64,000 nucleotides of DNA from Azolla caroliniana. Its lineage: Eukaryota; Polypodiophyta. Of the stretch, positions 54,301-64,000 are shown one piece after another. Position numbers and translations under genes: made by a program. The stretch spans positions 7,750,001-7,814,000 of the forward strand of contig JBHGNT010000018.1 in NCBI GenBank assembly GCA_043228905.1, in the 5' to 3' direction. The notes beneath the pieces are model-generated. The model worked only from the letters and a program-made list of their open reading frames with translations, ran no database searches and was not told the origin of the DNA. Numbering within the stretch: the first letter of the stretch is position 1; each line of letters starts with the position of its first letter.

Positions 54301-54855
54301 CTCAACACGCTGAACTTGAGGGGAAGAAAGGAACAATAGGAAGAAGAACATGAAAGGAGAGGAGGTGTTCATCACGGCGGAAGTGACCGTGAACCGGACG
54401 AAGAATTCGATTTCGAACCGGCGGAAGAAGCCGAAGAAAGAAGCAAGGGCCGTAATCATAGGAAAGAGTCGAAGACAGCCGAATCAGGGGAAGATAAGGC
54501 CAAGATGAAGATGTGGTCGGAAGTTGTCAAAGGCCTCAAGACTGAAGACAAATTGGAGACAACCAATTTAGATGGAAGCAGAATTGAATCGGAAACGTTC
54601 GATTCAATCGAAATGTTCGATTCGGCTATTATGAATTGACTAAGGGCCAAGTGGAGAAAAGGGCAGCGAAAGACGCGCCAACACCATGACAGCAAGGGAG
54701 CTGAGTTGGGCCAAATGAGCAGACAGGCCTACCAGAAGGGTCAAAGCACGCGGAATCAAACGGGTCGAGGAGCGCGAGCGAGGCATGCAGCCCGAAGGAA
54801 CCGGAGCGTAGATCCAGACGAGCGGACGGAACCTCAAGTTGAGCTTGAGGGGGAG
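54301..54855 (+). pseudogene. Charged C-terminal extension of copia K
   Basis: About 180 codons after LNLRG: an acidic part (DREPDEEFDFEPAEEAEE), a KESKTAESGEDKAKMK stretch, MWSEVVKGLKTEDKLETTN, an FDS repeat, GAELGQMSRQAYQKGQ, RNQTGRGARARHAARRN and DERTEPQVELEGEC ending in the polypurine tract. Stops occur only at 54338 and 54637. It is the fullest copy for aligning with E, D and H. Confidence 0.75.
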
Positions 54856-55220
54856 TGTTGAGAGACAAGCTCAACATTTGGTGCGTAATTGGGTGCGTAA
54901 CCTAGTGTGTAAATTGGGTGCGTAAAACCGTGCCCACAATAGGCCGTAACGGTGTGTAAATCGAGAGGCCGTTAGGAAGTTATTGCTCGTAAGGAATAAT
55001 TTTGGGAGTGTGTGTAGTTGGCTCATTTATCAGAAGTCAAGTACTATTAGTACTTGTGTCAACCCAATTGTACAGACTAAGAATTATTTTGAATAAAGTT
55101 GTGTGTCTGCTCTCTCTTTGTCTTTCCCTCTCTATTTCCATCTCTGTGTTTTTTGCGTTTACCGAACACGCTTCCGCACATGTGTTTACGCACACGCTTC
55201 TCCACACGTATTCTTTTACA
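54856..55220 (+). repeat. 3' LTR of copia K
   Basis: 365 bp, TGTTGAGAGACAAGCTCAAC...TCTTTTACA. The inverted repeat at the start is perfect. The TATA-to-palindrome part seen in D is missing; only GGCTCATTTATCAG remains near 55020. Confidence 0.78.
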
Positions 55221-55378
55221 TTCTTCTTTGGTCGGTTCAGTTTCCTATCTGTATCTGGTCGGTTTGTCGAGTGTCATCCGGTTACCGGCCAACATCCGGT
55301 TTTCAACCGGGTAGGTCCTTGTGTCCTCAAACTGGTTTTCATTGGATGATCCGAAGTTGATCATCTTCTTCTCCGACT
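55221..55378. other. Unassigned 158-bp spacer
   Basis: Between the K LTR and the truncated end of L. It has CATCCGGTTACCGGCC and similar CCGG-rich words, faintly like the R-group LTR minisatellite. No gene is seen. Confidence 0.3.
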
Positions 55379-57524
55379 CTCAGTCGGCAATGGTCCTGTC
55401 TTCCATGAAGACTATGTCCCGACTCCGGAACACCTTCTTGTCGACCAAATACCACACCCAGTAACCGAACTCATCATTGTCGTATCCAATGAATATGCAT
55501 GCCCTAGATTTCGGATCCAGCTTTGCTCTCTTGTCCTTTGCCACATGCGCGTATGCGAGACACCAGAACACCTTCAGATGCCGGTAAGACACATCATTAC
55601 TGGTCCATACTTTCTGAGGTGAGTCTCCTCCCAAGGGTATTGAGGGTCATTTGTTTATCACATAGGTCGTTGTCGTCAGCGCCTGAGCCCAAAACGTCTT
55701 GGGTAATTTTTCATGTGCTAGCATGCTCTGGACTCTCTCCATTATGATCCGTTTCACCCTTTCGGCCAGCCTGTTTAGTTCCAGCGTGTTCGGCACAATA
55801 AACTCGAGCCGGATTCCCTTCGACCGACAGTACTCCTCAAATTGTCCCTGGTATTCTCCTCTGTTATCTGCTCGAACCGCCTTCAGCTTCTGGCCGGTTT
55901 CTCTTTCCACTCTCGTGTGGAGCTCCTTGAAGACGGATAGCACCTGATCCTTTGTCTTTAGTAGTGAGACCCATAGCTTCCGTCTGTGGTCGTCTATGAA
56001 CATCACGAAGTACTGCGATCCAGCATGTGACTTTGTGTCCACTTGACACACATTGATATGCACTAGCTCAAGTGGTGCATTCTGTCTCATCAATGGTCTT
56101 GACCAGAAGGAGGTTCGGTTTTGCTTACTGGTCAGGCAGTTGGTGCCCTTCTCAAGATGCATGTCCTTCATCGGAATGAGATTGTCTTCTGCAAACTTTC
56201 TCATCCCCTTCTCGCTCATGTGACACAATCTCTTGTGCCAGAACTCACCGGAAGTGTCGGAAGCAACTTTCACTTCTTCTTCCCGTCATAACCGGGTGTT
56301 CATCAGGTACAATGTGTTGACTTTACGGGCCCGAGCCACTATTAGGCTCCCCTTGCTGAACTTCATGACTCCGTTCCGGATGCTACCCGTGTAGCCTTCA
56401 TCATCTAGCCAACCGGCTGATATTAGGTTCAATCAAACCTCCGGAATGTGTCGGACATCCTTTAATAGCAACTTGCATCCGGTTGGTGTTGTCAAACAAA
56501 CGTTTCCCATGCCGACAATTCGACATGTACCTTCATTCCCCATTCAGACACGGCCGTGCTCACCGACTGTGTAGGATGAGAAGCATTTCCGGTCCTGGGT
56601 ACGGTGGAACGACACTCCGGAATCGACAACCCACGTTGTCTCGTCGCCGGCAAGGTTCAACTCACTCTCCTCGGTGATGAGCATTACTTCCTCTTCACTT
56701 GTCGCGATCGTCATCGTTCCCTTCTGGTCTGGGCCTCGCCGATCCGAACCATTTGGGTCCGGTGACTTCTTCAAATCGGTACTGTCGGTTCCCTTGTCTT
56801 TTTGGAAATGCCGATAGTTCTTCTAGAAGTTCCCCAACTTGCCGCAATAGAAGCAAGTGGGCCTCCCCCTTGACTTTGATCGTGTCCCTGACTTTTCCTG
56901 GTTCTGGGGACTTCGAATCCTTTGTCTTCCGCGTTTCGATTTGGTAAGGAGGGCCTTGGCATTGGAGATCACCTCCGTGTCTTTCCCACGCGCCTCCTCA
57001 TCTAGCAAGCTCGACTTGACTCTTGCTAGGTAAAGTTGTTTTCCTTCCGGCCCGACGTTGCCCACCGTGACAACTAACGTCTCCCAGCTATCGGGGAGGG
57101 AACCGAGCAGGAGTAGAGAAAGTACCTCATGAGCGAGAGGTACCTCCAACGAGGTTGCCTGATGTATCATTCCTTGGAAGGCATTCATGTGCTCTGCCAT
57201 ACTGTAGACGTCTTGGTACCGGAGCCTCACTAGCTTCCGGAATACCGGAACCCGGTTAGCAGCATTCTTGTTCTGGAACATGATGCCGATCTTCTCTTCA
57301 TTGAAGTTGTTGTACAGGCTCATGTCGATGAAGCACCGAATGTATGTCATCGTCTTGATGTGCATCACCTCCCACAATGTGGCGTCGATCTTATCCGGTC
57401 TCTTGTCCCTGAACTGAATCAGCAACCAAAGATCTTTAACCACCAGCATGTCCCTCATCTTCGACTTCCACACTGAGTAGTTGGAGCCGGTGAGCTTGAA
57501 CATGCCCCCAAACGATTCTTCCAT
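55379..57524 (-). pseudogene. Copia L gag, knuckle, protease and integrase; RT missing
   Basis: Gag from ATG 57524 (MEESFGGMFKLTGSNYSVWK) to 56823 with an internal deletion removing the SKAHELWE part. The CFYCGKLGN knuckle near 56855-56830 is cut by a stop. The protease has VDSGVSFHRTQDRK near 56640 (Val for Ala), and the integrase at 56273-55647 includes LWHKRLCHMSEKG, LVHINVCQVDT (Asn for the catalytic Asp), RADNRGEY and LAERVKRIIMERV. The tail at 55634-55380 ends FRSRDIVFMEDRTIAD. RT and RNase H are lost at 55379. Confidence 0.85.
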
Positions 57525-57538
57525 TTCTTGTGTTGTTC

Positions 57539-58087
57539 GCTCTCATACCAAATTGTAGAGAATAGCATGGAATATTGCTCGGCCACAACCGAGTCTTGAA
57601 CACTTCACTAGGAACGAAACACAGAAATGGAATAAGAGAGAGTACACAAGGAAATACATAGGATGTTTACGTGGAAAACCCCTAATGGGAAAAACTACGG
57701 GAGCCCACAGACTCCAACTATCATTGTATGAGAAAGGTACACTCAAAGCCTCGGAGGCAACGACCTCGACCTCTGTATCTACGCCAGCCGGCGGTTACAA
57801 TAGAGTATTTCTCTATATCTTACACACACACTCTCTCTCTCTATCGCTCTCTATACAACAGTTACAACAATATGAAAACATCTACTACTAAATGTTTGCC
57901 CTAGGTCATATTTATACTAATATTCCTTTAGGACTATTTACAAATATAGCCTCCATGGGCTTACTAAAAAACATATTTACAAATGTCCTCTACATCCGGT
58001 TCTCATCGGGTCTTCTACATCCGGTTCTCACTGGGTTCTCATCATCCGGTTCTCAAGTTCCCATCTGGAGGGGCCAAAATCCCAACA
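57539..58087 (-). repeat. Primer site and 5' LTR of copia L
   Basis: Primer site at 57550-57539 (minus) with one change, TGGTATGAGAGC. LTR 57554-58087 (534 bp) has minus-strand edges TGTTGGGATTTTGG...TATTCTCTACA and a TATAAATATGAC box near 57910. It shares a GAGAATAGCATGGAATA-type edge with the I1 and I2 LTRs. Confidence 0.82.
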
Positions 58088-59841
58088 CATTCTTACTCAT
58101 TGTCATCAACTTCCCCATCTCTCTAAAGGACGTATGACACGTTCCTAAGGTTCGGTTGAACCTTATATCAGCCGGTTGGCTAGATGATGAAGGCTACACG
58201 AGTAGCATCTGGAACGGAGTCATGAAGTTCAGAAAAGGAAACCTAATCGTGGCTCGAGCCCAGAAGATCAACACATTGTACCTTATGCATGCCCGGATAT
58301 GCCAGGAAGAAGTGAACGTGGCATCTGATAATGCCGGTGAGTTGTGGCACAAGAGGTTGTGTCACATGAGCCAAAAAGGGATGAGAAGACTTGCCAAAGA
58401 TAACCTCATTCCAGAGGTGAAGGATGTGTAGCTTGAGAAGTGCACCAATTGCTTGGCCGGCAAGAAAAACCGAACCTCTTTCCAGTTGAGACCACCGACG
58501 AGACGGAATGCACCATTGGAACTTCTGCATACCGATGTATGCCAAGTGGACACGAAGTCACATGCTGGATCGCGTTACTTCGTGACGTTCATAGACAACC
58601 CCATCTGGAAGCTGTGGGTCTCACCGCTAAAGAAGAAGGACCAAGTATTATCCATCTTCAAGGACACTTCCACGTGAGAGTGAAAAGGGAAACCGGCCGA
58701 AACATAAAGATGGTTCGAGTGGGCAACAAAGGAGAATACAAGGGGCAGTTTGGGGTGTGTTGTCGGCCAAAGGGAATCTGGCTCAAATTCACCATGCCAA
58801 AGACACCAGAGCTCAACGGATTGGCCGAAAGGATGAACCGAACCGTATGGAGAGAGTCCAATGTATGTTGCCACATGCCAAGTTACTGAAGACATTTTGG
58901 GCTAAGGCGTTGATGATGGCAACGTACATGATAAACACATCATCCTCAGCACCCTTCGACGGGGACACACCATAGAGAGTATGGACCGGTAAAGACATGT
59001 CTTACTGGCATGTGAAGGTGTTCAGTTGTCTTGTCTACATGCATGTTGCAAATGGCAAGAGAGCGAAACTAGCTCCAAAGTCCGGCCATCCATATTCCTT
59101 GGATACGACGATGATGAGTTCGGGTATCGAGTGTGGGACCTAGTCGACAAGAAGGTGTTCCGGAGTCGAGACATAGTCTTCATGGAAGACAAGAACATTA
59201 CCGATTGGGAATCACAGAAGAAGATAGTGGACTCTGGGTCAAGCGACATAGATCAGTCAGAAGAAACAAGGACTCATACGGGCGGAAACTGAATGACACT
59301 CGAAGAACCGGCCAGATTCGGACAAAAAACCGAACCAATCGAAGAAGAAGAATCAAACACCAGAACCAGACAAGACCCTGAAACAGATTCAGATGAAGAA
59401 CAAATGGAGGAACCGGTGATCGAAAATCAAGGATGGAGATATCCTCTTAGAGAGGGAAGGGCCCCCTCGAAGATTTCCAGATGCAGATCATGTCTTAATG
59501 ACCGAAAAGGGGGAGCCGAAAAGCTTCGTGGAAGCAAGGAAAGACATCCACAACTACAGGTGGTTGAGTGCCATGTAGGATGAGATGGATTCCCTGCATA
59601 AGAACCACACATATGAATTGACAAAGCTTCCTAAAGGAAAGAGAGCGCTCCGGAACAAGTGGGTGTACAAACTGAAACCGGGAGACGCCGGAAATCCATC
59701 GAGATACAAAGCTCGGATCGTGGTGAAGGGCTTCCAACAGAAAAAGGTAGTGGATTTCGATGAGATCTTTGCCCCGGTAGAGAAGATGACGTCCATCCAG
59801 ACTGTGTTGAGCGGCATGCATGGACCTCGAGGTCGAGCAAC
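58088..59841 (+). pseudogene. Copia M protease end, integrase and RT start
   Basis: Enters near the protease C-terminus (NLISAGWLDDEGYTSSI), then LWHKRLCHMSQKGMRRLA, a CTNCLAGKKNRTSF zinc pair, LLHTDVCQVDT near 58530, DWESQ and the Ser/Glu linker. RT starts at MDSLHKNHTYELTKLPKGKR (59585) and is cut near FAPVEKMTSIQTVLSG at 59820. Stops include 58429, 58675 and 59576. The 59576 TAG is at the same site as the 39781 stop in R. Frameshifts occur near 58690, 58860 and 59080. Confidence 0.85.
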
Positions 59842-60250
59842 TGTCATAATATGGCAAGACTCGAAACCATGACCTTATGCTACATGGGTTGAGCTCTTGA
59901 CCATTAGCCCATACATTGTAATACATAAAATATTATTTTCATTATGTTTTATTATAGAAAATTGATGTATATTCTAGATTTCTCTGGAACATTCTAGAAA
60001 CTTCAGGAGTACTCCTGAGAACACTATAAAAGGAGGCACAAGGCATTATTTCAAACCAAATCGGTTCAACGCCAGTCTTAAGCCTCCTAGCTACTATTGT
60101 ATACTCTCTTCACATAATATATATCTTTTATCATCATTCTCTCACCCTTTCTCTCTCTCTATCTCTCTCTTGCTCACTCTTTCCTTCTCTCGAGAGTTCT
60201 ACACCTCTTTTAGTACTAATTCCTTCTCTGTCTTAATACTGATCCTGATA
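59842..60250 (+). repeat. 5' LTR of chromovirus N
   Basis: Starts TGTCATAATATGG directly at the break in copia M and ends near CCTGATA. A TATAAAAGG box lies at 60025-60033. A CT-rich run at 60140-60200 lies downstream of it. After the LTR there is GTTTGAACCG and no recognisable tRNA-complementary primer site. The right edge is uncertain by several bases. Confidence 0.6.
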
Positions 60251-60408
60251 GTTTGAACCGATTTTTGGCGTCCTCCTTCCGTCTCCTCCTTTCCTCCTCT
60301 TCCTTTTATCTTCTTACATATCCCCTTTTTCCGGTCTTCTTTTCGGTTTCCCACATCTTCTTACCCCTTTCTTCCTTTCATACTAATCCTCTTATCCTCC
60401 CTAGTAAA

Positions 60409-61551
60409 ATGGAAATTGTTAGCACTCAGGAATACCAATCTGTTTTCTCGGAGCTCCATTGCTTAAAGGAGAAATTTGTAGCACTAGAACAAGAAAATCA
60501 CCATTTGTTGGGGGATCTTCAACAAATAGCGCAGGAAAAACAACAACAACACGGGGAGCTGACGTTACGTGTGCAACAACTCGAAGCAACCATTGTAGCA
60601 ATGAAACAACAAGGACCCGGAACACAAGGGATTCATAAAGAACCCAAGATTGGCCTTCCCATGAAATTCGATGGAACGCGATCGTAGTTTACAAGGTTCC
60701 TTAATCAGGAACGACTAGTTATTCAAATGCATCCTTCCCAATATCCCACCGATGCATCACGAGTGGGTTTAGTAGGCACGTTGTTAAGTGGCTCCACGTT
60801 GGCATGGTTCGCTCCGCTGTTAGAAAAAGAATCTCCAGTACTAAACAATTTTTGAAGAATTTATAAGTGAATTTAAAGCCTATTTTGGAGATACTCACAG
60901 CATAAGGACAACAATCAACAAAATCCAACGACTACGTCAAGGTGATCGTCCAACCTCCGCATACACTGCAGATTTTCGTCTACTCGCCTCCGATATCCCC
61001 TGGGATGATCAAGCGTTAATGGAACAATTTCGTTATGGTCTACATAACGATGTCAAAGATTTACTCTTGACCTTTCCCGAAGAACCAAAGTCATTAATAG
61101 AAGCAATCAGTCGCGCAGTGAGATGCGACAATCGCCTCTTCGAACGGCGTTCGGAACGTCAGTTTGAGATGCCAAGGGCAAGATCTGAGCCTACCTATGC
61201 CTCAGTGGTAGCGAAACCTTTTCCGAGGGAGTCATATAATGTGCCTCTAGTAAGTACTCCAACTCCGATGGAAATTGACACCACACGTCGTCGTGGACTG
61301 CTATCACAAGAAGAAAAGCAACAACGTCGAGCAAACCGACTATGTCTTTATTGCGGTGGACCAGGGCATATCGCGGTCAACTGTCCCCATAGGCCAAGAC
61401 GGCAAGTAAACCAAATAGTTGCTAGTTCTTATTGTACTAAACCTAAGTCTATTTCAGTAGGGATATCTGATAGTCCCAATAGTACTAATAGCCCAAAACT
61501 AGCGAAGAAATTTGATGTCCTTAGTCAGTTAGAAGAAGAATTAAACGACTA
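60409..61551 (+). pseudogene. Chromovirus N gag (Ty3/gypsy)
   Basis: ATG 60409 begins a Gln/Glu-rich coiled coil of about 75 residues, then GLPMKFDGTRS and, after a stop at 60685, FLNQERLVIQMHPSQYP, LVGTLLSGSTLAWFAPLLE, DIPWDDQALMEQFRYGL and a zinc knuckle CLYCGGPGHIAVNC at 61343-61384. This is the retrotrans_gag fold of chromoviruses. Breaks at 60685 and about 60855-60900 kill it. It stops at VLSQLEEELND; element O begins 35 bp later, so protease and pol are not seen. Confidence 0.82.
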
Positions 61552-61585
61552 AGTCCAGCCAAAATAGGAGCCAAAATAGGAACCA

Positions 61586-62219
61586 TGTTGGGATTACGGT
61601 CCCTCCGGATGGGATGGTCAGATGTCCGGGAATCGGGAATGAAGACCCGAATGAGGAGTACCCGGTTTCGGATCCGGATGATGAAGACCCGGTTTCGGAT
61701 CCGGATGATGAAGACCCCGGCTATGGAGCCGGATGACGAATGTACCTGGAGAGAGATCCGGATGCGGGGACATATTTGTGAATATGTTTGCCAAGGGCCC
61801 TCTAGGCTATATTTGTAAATAGCCCGAAAGTCATATGTGTATAAATATGACTTAGGGCAAACAGTTTTGGCGTTGTTGCTCATTTTTCTGTTTTCCACTT
61901 AGAGGGAGCGAAGTGAGAGCAGCCGAGAGAGAGAGTGAGAGAGAGAGAAAGGAAGAGGTCGACACCTCTGTGTAATACCGCCGCCTGTGGCGAGGACAAC
62001 GAGCTCAAGGTCGTCGCCTTGCAGCTCGCCATTGTACATTCCCTGCGTATAGTGATAGTTGGAGTCTTGCACTCCCGTGGTTTTTCCCGTCTAGGGTTTT
62101 CCACGCTAAACCCTGTGCATTCGAGTCTCTCTCTGTGTTTTCGATTTACAGCTGCATTGACTCGTGTTTCCTCGGTTGTGGCCGAGAGGTGAAGGTTTTG
62201 AAAGCGCCAATTTCTAACA
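61586..62219 (+). repeat. 5' LTR of copia O
   Basis: 634 bp, TGTTGGGATTACGG...CAATTTCTAACA. TATAAATA at 61840-61847, followed by a GA-rich tract at about 61920-61955. Short direct repeats (CCGGTTTCGGATCCGGATGA, 61667-61705) occupy the minisatellite position of the R LTR. The left flank is AACCA; the other end is outside the window. Confidence 0.85.
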
Positions 62220-62222
62220 ATC

Positions 62223-62234
62223 TGGTATCAGAGC
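62223..62234 (+). other. Primer-binding site of copia O
   Basis: TGGTATCAGAGC, three bases after the LTR, complementary to initiator-Met tRNA. Confidence 0.9.
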
Positions 62235-62250
62235 GACTGCAGTGCAGAAA

Positions 62251-64000
62251 ATGGAAGGCGGCAGCAGCGGGCAGCCGGGGATGATGGTGCTGAATGCGCA
62301 GAACTAAGCCGACTGGAAGATAAAGATGGAGGATCTGCTCATTGTTCGGGACCTGTATGAACCGATCGACAGGTCGGAAATACCCAAGGGGGTACTTGAG
62401 ACGGAATGGAGGCTTCTGAACCGGAAAGCCGTTGCAACCATTCGGCAATACGTCGACGTGAGCGTTCTACAACATGTGGCGAACGACACCAACGCATATG
62501 AGATGTGGCAGAAGCTGTCGGGCCTCTATGAGAGGAAGAATGCGTTGAACCGGACCTCCCTGATGAGGAAGATAGTGAACCTCAAGTACCGGGACGGCGA
62601 GAGTATGGTGGAACACGTAAGCGCGTTCATGGGATTTGTGAACCAGCTTGCGGCGATCAAGTTCCCGTTGGAGGATGCAATGCAAGCCATCATGCTGATG
62701 TGTACATTGCCGGAAAGCTGGGAGAACTTGGTGGTGACTCTCAACACCTCCTGCACCGAAGATAACTTGTCCTTACAAACGGTAAAGACAAGCATTTTGA
62801 ACGAAGAAGCGCGTCGGAGAGATAAAGAACTGGCCTCCGATCTGAAGATGCTGCTTACCGAATCGGATCGGGGAAGACAACGGAACCGGAGTCCGCAAAG
62901 ACGGGAGAAGTCGGGGACCCGGTCGCAGTCAAGAGGAAGGCCCACATGCTTCCACTGTGGGAAGCCGGGGCACTTCCGAAAGAATTGTCGGCATTACCGA
63001 AAAGACAACGGAGCCGACGACACCGATTCGAAGAAGTCTTCGGAACGGAACGGTGCTTACCGGGGAGCCACGGACCGGAATGGTTCGGATCGGCGAGGGA
63101 AGGACCGGAAAGGAACGACGGCACTCGCGGCAAGTGAAGAGGAGATCATGCTCATCACCGAAGAAGGTAAACTAAACATTGCCGGCGATGAGACTACCTG
63201 GGTCGTCGATTCCGGAGCATCGTTCCACCTGACCCCGGAAAGACGATACTTCTCATCCTATACAGCCGGTGAGCATGGCTGCGTTCGGATGGGAAATGAA
63301 GGTACGTGCCGGATTGCCGGCATAGGAGACGTGTGGTTGACAACCTCGACCGGATGCAAAATGTTGCTGAAGGATGTCCGACACGTTCCGGAGGTTCGAT
63401 TGAACCTGATTTCGGCCGGGAGGCTAGACGATGAAGGCTACACAGGTAGCATCCAGAACTGCGTAATGAAGTTCAGCAAGGGGAGCCTGATAGTGGCTCG
63501 GGCCCGGAAAGTCAACACACTGTACCTTATGAATGCCTGGTTGTGTCCGGAGGAGTTGAACGTGGCAGCCGACACTGCCGGTGAGCTGTGGCACAAGAGA
63601 CTGTGCCACATGAGTGAGAAGGGGATGAAGAGGCTTGCAGAAGACAACCTTATTCCAGTGAAGCATGTGCACCTGGAGAAGTGCACCGATTGCCTGGCCG
63701 GTAAGCAGAACCGAACCTCCTTCCACTCAAGGCCACCGACGAGACGTAGCGCACCATTGGAGTTGGTGCACACTGACGTGTGTCAAGTAGAAACGAAGTC
63801 ACATGGCGGAGCCCAGTACTTCGTGACATTCATTGATGACCACAGCCGGAAGCTGTGGACGGCACCGTTGAAGACAAAGGACCAAGTGTTGTGCGTCTTC
63901 AAAGAACTCCACGCGAGAGTGGAAAGGGAATCCGGCAAGAAGCTGAAAGCGATACGAGCGGATAACGGAGGGGAATACCGGGGGCAGTTCGAGGAGTACT
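62251..64000 (+). CDS. Copia O gag-protease-integrase polyprotein, partial
   Basis: ATG at 62251 follows the primer site. A single TAA at 62305 (residue 19) interrupts; from ATG 62326 the frame is open for 558 codons to the window edge. Residue numbers from 62251: gag core ~20-200 (YVDVSVLQHVAND, MCTLPESWENLV), knuckle CFHCGKPGHFRKNC 233-246, protease DSGAS with Asp 320, pre-integrase LWHKRLCHMSEKG near 446-458 and CTDC at 478-481, integrase Asp 509 (HTDVCQ) and Asp 571 (RADNGGEYRG). The third acidic residue and RT lie beyond the window. Gag and pol are fused in one frame, usual for Ty1/copia. It is the best preserved retroelement frame here. Confidence 0.9.

Overview
This is nuclear DNA of a land plant. 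Almost all coding sequence belongs to decayed retrotransposons: Ty1/copia elements whose primer sites match plant initiator-Met tRNA, two kinds of Ty3/gypsy element, and two LINEs. The one host gene I recognise is a microRNA gene, MIR166, at 14.74-15.02 kb, and that miRNA family is restricted to land plants. A chromovirus gag of a fungal-like type hints at a seed-free plant (fern, lycophyte or bryophyte), but this is only a guess. I see no protein-coding host gene, rRNA, intact tRNA gene or CRISPR array.

Layout. 1-1.5 kb: minus-strand gypsy gag-protease remnant (P1). 2.2-2.4 kb: tRNA-derived SINE-like sequence and a 36-bp duplication. 2.36-4.68 kb: 3' half of copia E with its LTR. 4.68-6.92 kb: a ~46-bp satellite split by a chromovirus 3' end and LTR. 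6.93-7.78 kb: copia tail E2. 7.8-9.1 kb: tandem and tRNA-like repeats. 9.1-16.7 kb: AT-rich, transposon-poor DNA holding MIR166 and short tandem repeats. 16.69-31.19 kb: copia H, split by copia G, which is itself split by two head-to-tail LINEs (A and B). 31.19-34.62 kb: two partial minus-strand copia copies (I1, I2). 34.62-44.0 kb: gypsy P2 (minus), split by a 299-bp MITE and by full-length copia R (36,575-42,187). 44.0-47.3 kb: internally deleted copia S. 47.9-53.6 kb: full-length copia D (minus), inserted beside or into copia K (53.6-55.2 kb). 55.4-58.1 kb: copia L (minus). 58.1-59.8 kb: copia M. 59.84-61.58 kb: chromovirus N, cut by copia O, whose open reading frame runs off the right edge.

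Target-site duplications date some insertions relative to each other. R entered P2 (GATCG on both sides), G entered H (AACTT), the LINE pair entered G after G was in place, D entered the K region (GCCGG/GCCAG), and the MITE entered P2 (TCCG). The copia copies fall into three groups. The R/S/L/I/M/O group has LTRs with a TATAAATA box and a minisatellite. The D/E/H/K group carries a long charged extension after RNase H. G has a different gag. The D/E/H/K group, E2 and G share a small inverted repeat at the LTR start.

The points most worth following up are MIR166, the extension conserved in four copia copies, the LTR minisatellite that differs 3 versus 7 units between the two LTRs of one element, the MITE with 25-bp inverted ends, and the tandem LINE pair whose first member decayed almost only through C-to-T-type stop codons. 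Coordinates of element edges were read by eye. Those marked by target duplications are firm; truncation points are good to tens of bases.
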